From positions 85,676,172 through 85,740,171 of the forward strand of contig NC_079212.1 in the NCBI RefSeq assembly GCF_029633865.1: a stretch of DNA of 64,000 nucleotides, written 5' to 3'. The DNA is from Lampris incognitus (taxonomy: Eukaryota > Chordata > Actinopteri > Lampriformes > Lampridae). How positions within the stretch are numbered: the stretch's first letter is position 1; every line of letters starts with the position of its first letter. Positions 24,683 to 36,200 of this stretch are shown piece by piece. The notes under the pieces were generated by a model that made no database searches, had not been told where the DNA came from, and was given only the letters and a program-made list of their open reading frames with translations. The position numbers and the translations under genes were made by a program.

Positions 24683-27600
24683 GGGGGGGGGGTCTCTCAC
24701 CTTGAGTTCAGCCCTCAGGAGGATCTGACTCTCTGGTGAGGCTCCATCCAGATGGAACCACTGGTCCAGGACCAGCTGTGGTTCAGACAGCAGTTCCCTG
24801 ACAGGAAGCACCAGGGAGCCCACTGGCTGCTCCCAGCCACTAGACAACTAGGAACAAATGGACAGACTCATCAAGAGCAACAAAGAAAAGATAAACGAGG
24901 GGGGGATGGAAAAAGGTGAGAATGTTCCTGAGTATACCATTGCTTCCAGGTAATGCCTAGATAAGATATGGTGCATACCTTCACCATGAGCATCTCCTCC
25001 CTGGGGTCAACAACTAGGAAGTAGAATACCTCATCCCACTGAGGTGACGTGGAACGGTCACACACCTTGATAAAAAAAAAAAAAAAAAATGAATGGAGTA
25101 CTATGTGACTTTGACTCTTACACTCGGGTTACAGTAACAGTATCATGCAGTAACATGCCGTGACAGGACATGGACTGTTAAAGTATATGTTTATTTCCCT
25201 CATTTAACCTTATATTCCAGCAAGTTTTCATCAGCCAACACTTGAGAGTGTGTGTCTACAGCAACCATGTCACACCTTTGTTCTGTATGTTGTGCTCCCA
25301 AGAACAAGCTCGGCTCCAGCTTTGGGCTCCTTTCCGCTCTTCTTCAACTGGACCCAAAGAGATGTGTGGTTGTAATGGCGGTTGAGAGACACATACCCAA
25401 CAGCAGGTATATTACATTATCCTTAGTCAGATGAGTTCACTGTGTGTCATACATTTATTACTAAGATTATTTCCACCCTGGAAAGTAATTATGATTATTT
25501 TCAACAGACAACTCATGATTTAATATCATGAACCATTTGTTTTCTACAATCATCCTCTGTCACTTAAATTCAACTTGCATTTCAAGAAAAGTAAAAAGAC
25601 AAAAGCTTGTTCATTCATTCATTCATTCATTCATCATCAGCTGCTTCTCCGGGGACGGGTCGCGGTGGCAGCAAGCTAAGTAGGGCACTCCAGACGTCCC
25701 TCTCCCCATCAACGCCCCCCAGCTCCTCCTGGGGAATCCCAAGGTGTTCCCTGGCCAGATTGGACATGTAGTCCCTCCAGCAAGTTCTGGGTCTACCCCG
25801 GGGTCTCCTCCCAGTTGGACATGCCCAGTAAACCTCCAAAGGGAGGCGCCCAGGAGGCATCCTAATCAGATGCCTGAATCACCTCAACTGGCTCCTTTTG
25901 ACGCGAAGGAGCAGCGGCTCTACTCCGAGCTCCCTCTGGCAGTCCGAGCTCCTCACCCTATCTCTAAGGCTGAGCCCAGACACCCTACGGAGGAAACTCA
26001 TTTCAGCCGCTTGTATCCACGATCTCACCCTTTCGGTCACTACCCAAAGCTCATGACCATAGTTGAGGGTTGGAACGAAGAGGGTTGGAACGAAGATTGA
26101 CTGGTAAATTGAGAGCTTTGCCTTCCGGCTCAGCTCCCTCTTCACCACGACGGTCTGGTACAATGTCCACATTACTGCTGATGCTGCACCAATCCGCCTG
26201 TCAATCTCCCACTCCATCCTACCCTCACTCGTGAACAAGACCCTGAGATACTTGAACTCCTTCACTTGAGGCAGCAACTCATCCCCACCCGGAGGGAGCA
26301 AGCCACCATTTTCCAGTAGAGAACCATGGCTTCAGACTTGGAGGTGCTGACTCTCATCCCGGCCATTTCACACTCAGCTGCAAACCGCCCCAATGCGCAC
26401 TTGGAGGTCATGTTCTGATGAAGCCAACAAAACCACATCACGATCGTAAGCCTTATCCAAGTCCACAAAACACGTAGACTGGCTGGTCGAACTCCCATGC
26501 CCCCCTCAGCACTTCCGCAAGGGTAAAGAGTTGGTGCATTGTTCCACGGCCAGGATGGAATCTGCATTGTTCCTCCTGAATTCAAGGTTCGACAATTGAC
26601 AAAAGCTCATATAACACATTAGTAAACTTTTTCCATGGAAAGTCTGATAATTGTTAAATCCTCAAATTGCTGCTAAACTTTTGCACAACAGTAACTAAGG
26701 GATACAATACCCACCAGAGAGCACAAACCAATCAGAAAGAACAACAAACTTAATAAAATGCAGGCTATCAAAGTAGAAATTATTGTCTATACACACACGC
26801 ACTTACACAGAAACACCTTCCTAATTAAATAAGGACACAAAAGACTCACAGGCAATGAGTGTGCTCTCTCAATGCAGACGAAGAGCAGGGCAGCTGAGGG
26901 AACAGCCTTGTTCTGATAAGCCTGAATAGACTGGAGCTCCAGCACCTGGCCAGTGAGTCAAGACACATTAGAAGACATTAGAATGCTTCTAAATGTAGAA
27001 CAGAGACAGTCATATTTAACATGCTGACATGCGGAACGAATAGATGAAGGGATGCACCATAAACAATAAAGATGGAATGATATTACAATTAACTTTAGTG
27101 CCACTAACTTGGTTCAGCGTGTCTTTTACATGCACTGTTGGAACCCACTCCAGTATCAGGTGGACTCGACCAGACTTGACATCACTCAGTGGGAACCACT
27201 GAAAAAGAGACGCATACCTGTAGACTCACAGCCCCTGACAGAAGCATAACAAACATGATCTAAATAAAGTAGAACAACACAAGCATTTAAAGCTTACCTG
27301 GTTGGTGTACTGTGACTGGATGATGTCTGCCACACTGACGCTAAGCCTGTAACACAATACAAGTCATTAGACAAGTCTTAGACCATAGCCAGTGTTAAAA
27401 CCAAACATTTACCACCCAACTGTAAAATCCTGCTGGGAGCTGGAGGACTATGTGCCTCATCAGCTTCGTTTTGGAAAAGCTGGTCCAGTTGGTAGCTAGC
27501 TGAGGAAAAACTGGTCCAGTTGGTAGCTAGCTGAGGAAAAGCTGGTCCAATTGGTAGCTAGCTGAGGAGAGATGTTGAAAGCTACCATCTCATCTACTAG

Positions 27601-30208
27601 TCAGACTAGCAAATATTATAGCATGCTTGGCTATACTGGTCTACCATCTAGGCCAGCTCATGACCAGCATAGGACCAGTCTGGCCTAGCTGGACCACTAT
27701 CTCAAACCAGTTTACAACTAGCTGGACCAGTTCATTACAGCAACAATTCCAAGCTGGTCTCTGATGGATTTTACAAGCAAGGCAATCTGAGAGAGAAAAA
27801 GATCTCAAACAAAATGAAAGAAGAAAACTAAAGAAAACTGACACACTCTGACTCTCGTTTGTCATATTGAGGTTAGTCTCACATGAACTGAGATATTTCT
27901 ACAGTATGGGCCACTTGGGTTTTTCTTCTACCTCACCTGCCTATGGTGTTATGTATTTGCATAAGGTGTTATTTGCATAAGGTGTTATGTATTTGCATTG
28001 GGTGTTATATATTTGGATAAGGTGTAATATATTTGTAGCTCTTCTTTGCAGATTATTTAACATGTGTTGATGAATGAATTAGCCCTAAACTATTAAAGAC
28101 CAAAAGAAGATACGCAGCAGCAGACACACTCATAAAAATACCTGTACAAGAACACAAACAAACACAAATACACCGTGCTGTTGAGAGGAAGCTTAGTTTA
28201 GCCTTGTTGGGAGAAGGTGGCTTAAAACGGACGTGTGGAATCAATTCTAAGACTGCTTGGAGAGAGATTTGTCTGTTGTTAAGGAGACCCAGGCTGATTC
28301 CAGGCCTATCTCAGCTAATCCTATAATCTGGGAAGACTAACAACACAGCCCTCACCTGCCCAGAAAATCATCTTTGTCCAAATCTTTATCATACACCTCC
28401 AGCTGCACCTCCAGTCCTGACTGAGGCCTCAGGACAAGCTTTAAGACAGGAAGAACATAACAACAACACTCCAAGATGTAACCATACACCAATAACCATC
28501 CAAGGAAAACAAAGTATTAATTTTATGGTCTTTCTTTGAAAAAATGGTTTGTACAGAAGTCAAACTGCAATGATCTCAATCCATACCTCATACATCTCAT
28601 TCCAGGTTGGGTTGAGGTTCTCCTTGACCACGTGACTCTTGAACGTGCTCCCCCCGACGTTGATCTTGATGTAGGGGTCACTCTTGCCCTTCACCATGCC
28701 GCCCATCAGGTTATCCTTGGCTATCAGACTCTGGGCCTCCAGCAGGTGGATTCTAAGCACCCCCTAGAGAACAAATATCACTCACTCATGAACATAGGCC
28801 ATGCCAAGCACCATGTTACCTAAAACAGGGCATATCAAGAATTTATACTCAGACAAATGAAGCAGGTTCTAACCAGTATGAACATTTTCATAGGATTAAC
28901 CAATTAACTAATTGATTAAGCCAAGGTGTCATGTATGTTGTCTCTAACCTTGATCTAACCTTTGAGTCCTGTGTCACTCACAACAAAATCTATCCCACTT
29001 TCAACACTCTGTGTTAACAAGTATCTCAACTCTGTCCAAACCGCATCACTGTGGGCTGCTCTGTCTTTCTATGCTTCAAGTCTCTTTTGTGCAAACATGA
29101 GTTAAAAGTAGCAGCTATTCCCAACACATACGCTTTCAAACCACTGACATATCGGTATTCTTAATATTTTTTCCTTCACTGAAGACATACAACAGAGAAA
29201 ACGAAAAAGAGTAAGTTCCATCCATCCATTATCCAAGCCGCTTATCCCAACTGGGGTCACGGGGATGCTGGAGCCTATCCCAGCAGTCATTGTGCGGCAG
29301 GTGGAAAGACACCCTGGACAGGCCGCCACGCCATCACAGGGCCGACATACACACACATTCACACTTAGGGACAATTTAGTACCGCCGATTCACCTGACCT
29401 ACATGTCTTTGGGCTGTGGGAGGAAACCGGAGCCCCCGGAGGAAACCCACGCAGACACGGGGAGGACATGCAAACTCCACACAGAGGACGACCCGGGACG
29501 ACCCCCAAGGTTGGACTACCCCGGGGCTCGAATCCAGGACCTTCTTGCTGTGAGGCGACCGTGCTAACCATTGCATCACTGTGAGTAAGTTGTCATTGCA
29601 AAAACACTTAACAGGTGGATTAATCAGAATATTTATTCTACAAATTATGGGCACTAATGTGTTTCATTTCCATTTTGCAAAGGACATCTATAGACATGTA
29701 CAGCAGACAACAGTTTCCAATACCTTTTCTTCATGCTAAACTCAGATCCCATTCAGACACAAATATAGGTTTAGATGGTTGACAGACCAGTATAAACCGA
29801 GGGTGAGAGTTCCAGCACCATAAAGTATCTCACCTCACTGCCAAAGGTGTGGTCCGGAGAAGTTTGTGTTGGCAGGGCTATAGAAGGGCTAGAAGGGGCT
29901 TCTTCCTCTTCCTCTTGCACCACACCAGCAGCTGTTTCTTGTACCTCAGCATCCTCAGATAGAGAGGCTGGAATCACAGAGGTCTCTATGATAGGAGGGT
30001 TTACTGAACTTGACCTGAAATGACACAAATGATTAAAAGGCATTTTAACAGGGACAGAAGGAAATTAAAAAGAGGTTCAAGTCCACCCATCATCCGAACC
30101 CCTTAGCCTGCTCTCAGGGTCGGGGGATGCTGGAGCCTATCTCAGTAGTTATTGAGCTGGCAGGCAGGGAGACACCCTGGACAGGCCACCAGGCCATCAC
30201 ACAGGGCC

Positions 30209-30293
<85 letters not shown>

Positions 30294-33200
30294 TCATACC
30301 TAGGGACAATTTAGTACGGCCGAGTCACCTGACCTACATGTCTTTGGACTGTGGGAGGAAACCGGAGCACCTGGAGGAAACCCACGCAGAGACGGAGATA
30401 ACATGCAAACTCCACACAAAGGACGATCCGGGACGACCCCTGGGGCTGGACTACCCCAGGGCTCAAACACAGGACCTTCTTGCTGCGAGGCAACCGCACT
30501 AACCACCGTGCCGCTGTGCCGCTGAGGTTCAAGTCATTACAGTAAATTTGGATGTGTTTTTGCTTCATGTGTCTCACCTCTGCACTTTGTCTGTCTCCAG
30601 TTTTGGCTGAGCAGTGGAGGGCTGAGGAGCAGAGGGTGGGGCGGGGCACTTGCTTGGAATCAGCATCTGCAGTTAAATGATCCACACTGTTTTTAATGTG
30701 TCAGTTTGTTGACCAGCATTGCAACTACCCCATTTACCCTTGCAGATGTTAATACCAGCACAACCTGCAAAAAAAAAAAATCAATGGGCTGCCGAAAAAG
30801 CTGGCTTTCTAATGTCACACAATTTGAAATGAGTGTAATGGAGATACTGGGGAGGGAGAGCTGCAGAGACAGACGGCAGACAGGCAAAGGTAGAGAAACA
30901 GTGTGTGCGTGTGTGTGTGTTCTCCCACCTTAAGTTCAGCCCTCAGTAGGATCTGACTCTCTGGTGAGGCTCCATCCAGATGTAGCCACTGGTCCAGGAC
31001 CAGCTGTGGTTCTGACAGCAGATCTCTGACAGGAACCACCAGGGAACCAATGGGCAATGTCCAGCAATGAGACAACTGGAGAAGGTGGTGGTGGTGGGGG
31101 GGCAATATGGATGTACACAGATTTTTTTACAGTGGGTATTTCCATAATTCTTGCTCTTTTCTCTTAATATGCACTAAAGTAGGCATACCTTAACTACAAG
31201 AATGTCCTCTCTGGGGTCGTGAACCAGGAAATGGAATGCCTCGTTCCACTGGGGTGAAGAAGTGCGATCATGCACCTTCAGAGATGGATGAGTCAAAATC
31301 ACTGTCACTCTTACACCTCTAAGATTCACACACTTGAAAGAACTTTAAAATGAAGGAAGAACTACACTCTGAACATGAGGGTCTGTGGTGTCTTACTGTA
31401 GTTTTGTGTGAGGTTTGTCCAATAATAAGCTCAGCTCCCACTTTTGGCTCCTTTCCGCTCTTTTTCAGCTGTGGACAGACAGAAGTTACCACAAGAAAGG
31501 CACATATCTTGCTTTATCTTGAGTTTGAAAATAATGATTTCTACAAACGTGTTTTATATCTTATTCTTTTTTTTTTTTTAATTTATTTCGGATTTTTCCC
31601 TTTTTTCTCCCAATTTAGTGGCCAATCGATCCCTATTTTAATTCAAACACCCACCCTCGTACTGCATGCGTTCGCCAACTGCATCTCTCCGGCCGGCAGT
31701 CTCGAAGGAGACGCCTCACCACTTTCGTGACAAGGCGACTCCAGGCCAAACCACTGTTTTTTCCGAACACAGGCCGACTCCACCACCCTCCCGAAGACAG
31801 CGTTGCCAATGATTGCTGCCTCATTCAGTCCGGCCATAGTCGGATCTGACGAGACCGGGGCGCGAACCCCAGTGGGCAACTGCATCGACACAAAGCCGAT
31901 GCTTAGACCGCTACACCACTGCGGACTTTTTTTGTTATATCTTATTCTGACATCCATCTCCACTACTTGCACATCTGAAATGACTCACAGGTAGCCCATC
32001 CGCTTGCTCGATAAACACAAACAGCAGGCCAGCTGAGGGGACTGCCTTGTTTTGGTACGACCGTCTGGAATGGAACTGAAGAACCTGAAGTAACGGGAAC
32101 CGGTCAGCACACTTGAGTGGAGCGTAAGTATGAGATATCAGTGAAGAATGTGGAACTACTGACCTGGTTCAGTCTGTCTGGCTCTGAGGATGTTGGAACC
32201 CATTCCAATACCAGGTGAACCCGACCGGACCTCACATCAGCCAGGGTGTACCACTGGAAAGCAAACAGCACATACAGCGAAACATCTGAACAGAGACTAC
32301 CAAGTATTTTGTAGTTGAAATAAGGAAGAGGCCGTCCACAAATTTCCCTAACGGTGGCGAATCTGCACCCATGTTAAGATGTTCCTCCTGACAAGGATTT
32401 GTTCCACTCAAACTCAATTAGGAAAGGTCATCATGAATTTCTTCTAGTTTTTCCCATGTGTTACCGTCTGGGTCATATGTTTTTTTTTTGACAGGCACAG
32501 TTTGAATTTTAGCAATCTTCACGAAGCTGAATTAGAATCACGTCTGCCTTGACATGTGACCTCTGTGCTGCCATGCTCTTCAGTCAGCTGGGTGAGCGTG
32601 ACCCTTTTGAGAGAAACTTTGTCTTTCTGTAAAAGCACTTAATTGATTTCACGATGAAAAACAGCAGTCCAGGGGTGTCTGGGTGGTGTGGTGGTCTATT
32701 CCGTTGCCTACCAACACAGGCATCCCTGGTTCGAATCCCCGCGTTACCTCCGGCATGGTCGGGCGTCGCTACAGACACAATTGGCCATGTCTGCGGGTGG
32801 GAAGCTGGATGTGGGTATGTGTCCTGGTTGCTGCACTAGCGCCTCCTTTGGTCGGTCGGGGCACCTGTTGAGGGGGAACTGGAGCGAATAGTGTGATCTT
32901 CCCATACGCTACGTCCCCCTGGTGAAACTCCTCACTGTCAGGTGAAAAGAAGCAGCTGGTGACTCCACACGTATCGGAGGAGGCATGTGGTAGTCTGCAG
33001 CCCTCCCCGGATCAGCACAGGGGTGGAGCAACGACCAGGACGGCTCGGAAAAGTGGGGTAATTCGCCTAGTACAACTGCGGAGAAAAAGGGGAACCCCCC
33101 CCCCCCAAAAAAAAACAAAACAAAACAAAACAGCAGTCCATACAAGTGAACAACTATGGAGACCTCTCCAGTGAGGCAAAGCTTCATGGTGGTATTGCGT

Positions 33201-36200
33201 TAACGTTGACAAATGTACATGTCTTGTCTTGTACAGAGGGCTCTCACCTGGTCAGTGTACTGAGATTCGATGATGTCCTTCAGATTGATCCTCAGCCTGG
33301 ATGGTGATAGTTGAGAGATTAGATTACGTCTTAATAGGATTTTTACTTTGCTATGACAGAATCTTGCTATGACAGAATCTTCTTGTAGGTGGTTACCTGC
33401 CCATGAAATCATCTTTCATGTCCATGTCTTTATCGAATACCTCCACCTGCAGATCCTGACCAGGCAGCTGGGTCAGAACCACCTGTTGGACCGAAACTCT
33501 CAGTCAAATCCCTAACTGTGTTAAAATAAATATTACATTGTCTTCATAATAGACTATAGGTGGTTTCTTCATTCTGAGGTCAGCCAAAAACCTCTTACCT
33601 CATACAGCTCATTCCAGGTGGGGTTGAGATTCCCCTTGATAACCTGACTCACGAACGTCTCTCCCCCAATATTGATCTTGACATAGGGGTCACTCTTTCC
33701 CTTCACAATGCCTCCCATCATGTTGTCTTTAGGAACCAGATCCTGGCCTGCCAAAAGTTGAATTCTGAGCAGCCCCTGTTGAAAGTGAGGAGAACTTACA
33801 ATACGCATATGCAATAACTTTGGATTTTTTGTAACAAATAGGAGAAGTAGTATGCCTTCTATTACCTCTGTGGCAAAGCTGGGATGTGGGCTAGTCTGCT
33901 GTGGAAGCTGTTTCACAAGTCTTGCCTCAAGGTTAGTCGACGTATTTGCTGAAATATGCTCCTCATCCAACCACAGGACCTAATATAAATATGGCAAAAA
34001 AGGGTAGATAAGAAGAAAAGGAGGTGTGGCAGAGAGAAGCATAATAAAAAGTAATAACCACGGTATACTCAGGCTTTAACTCAGCTTTCCTGCAAACCTA
34101 AATATAAGAAAATGACCAAATGCACTTTAATTTGATACTATTTCTAACAAAATAAATTATGGAAACCTATTATATAATATGTCTACATGCAAATGTCTAT
34201 AATCTCATCTAATCTCATCATCAGCCACTTCTCCGGGGTCGGGTCGCAGTGGCAGCAAGCTACGTAGGGCACTCCAGATGTCCCTCTCCCCAGCAATGCC
34301 CTCCAGCTCCTCCTGGGGGATCCCAAGGTGTTCCCAGACCAGATTGGACATGTAGTCCCTCCAGTGAGTTCTGGGTCTACCCCGGGGTCTCCTCCCAGTT
34401 GGATGTGCCCAGAAAACCTCCAAAGCAAGGCGCTCAGGAGGCATCATAATCAGATGCCCAAACAACCTCAACTGGCTCCTTTCGACACGAAGGAGCAGCA
34501 GCTGTACTCTGAGCTCCCTCTGGATGTCCGAGCTCCTCACCCTATCTCTAAGGCTGAGCCCAGACACCCTACGGAGGAAACTCATTTCAGCCGCTTGTAT
34601 CTGCGATCTCACCCTTTCGGTCACTACCCAAAGCTCATGACCATAGGTGAGGGTTGGAACAAAGATTGACTGGTAAATTGAGAGCTTTTTCTTCCGGCTC
34701 AGCTCCTTCTTCACCACAACGGTCTGGTACAATGTCCGCATTACTGCTGATGCTGCATCAATCCACCTGTCAATCCCCTGCTCCATCCTACACTCATGAA
34801 CAAGACCTCGATATACTTGAACTCCTTCACTTGAGGCAATGACTCATCCCCAACCCAGAGGGAGCAATCATGTTCCAGTAGAGAACCATGGCTTCAAACT
34901 TGGAGGTGCTGACTCTCATCCCGGCCATTTCACACTCAGCTGCAAACTGCCCCAGTGCACGCTGGAGGTCATGTTCTGATGAAGCCAACAAAACCACATC
35001 ATCTGTGAAGAGCAGGGATGCAATTCTGAGGTTCCCAAAATGGACACACTCCTCACCTTGGCTGCACCTTGAGATCCTGTCCATGAATATCACAAACAGA
35101 ATCGGAGACAAAGGACAACCTTGGCAGAGTCCGACACCCACCGAAAATGTGTTTGACTTTGTGCTGAGAATGTGGACACAGCTCTCACTTTGGTTATACA
35201 AGGACCGGATAGCTTGTAGCAACTGCCCCGGTACCCCATACTCCCGCAGTACCCCCCACAGAGTGCCCTGGGGTACATGGTCGTAAGCCTTCTCCAAGTC
35301 CACAAAACACATGTAGACTGGCTGGTCAAACTCCCATGCCCCCCTCAGCACTTCTGCAAGGGTAAAAAGCTGGTCAGTAGTTGCACGGCCAGGACAGAAT
35401 CCGCATTGTTCTTCCTGGATCCGAGGTTCGACAATCGGTCAGAGCCTCCTTTCCAGGACCCTAGAGTAGACTTTCCCAGGGAGGCTGAGCAGTGTGATGC
35501 CCCGATAACACCCTCCGGTCCCATGTCTATATGCTTCCAGTGTGGAAAGATGACGGCATGAATTCATGTTTGCGGCGGCCTCACCCAGCACCGTCCATGC
35601 AGTGTCTTTGTCCATGTCTGTGTCTAAGTTTGTCTTTGTTTGATGGCTTGGAGAGCTGGTGCTGGATCAGCTGGGACAGCTTGGTCTGCTGCATCCTGTG
35701 GGCCCAGGGACCATGGCCCTGCCTGGAGCTGTGCCCGAAGAGGAAACACCGAGGGCGGTCTGACAGGTCTGGCGGCGGCCTTGCCTAGCCTTGACTGTGT
35801 TTTTAGTGTCGTCGTGTGGGGTGCGGGGAGATGTGTCAAAGGGAGCCTGGTCTGCTGCGTCCTGTGGGCCCAAGGACCACGGGGGCCCTGACTAGAGCTG
35901 CTCACGAAGAGGAAACACCGAGGGCGGTCTGACAGGATGCGGAAGCAGGGCAGGCTAAGCTAACTGCTAGCCCATGTAGACCGGCAGTTCCGACAGTCAC
36001 CCTGGCTGGTGTTTGTTCTCCTGGACAGTGATTTTTTTTTAGTTTAGATATATGTGTTGGTTTGGATATATATGTGTTCTTGTAGATTTTGGATGTGTTT
36101 CTGTCTTTGTGTTGCACTGCTGTGGGCTGGGGGAAACCATGTTTCCTTTCATTTCATTTGCGCGAGTTCATGACATGAAACAACAAATAAAGTCTTTCTG

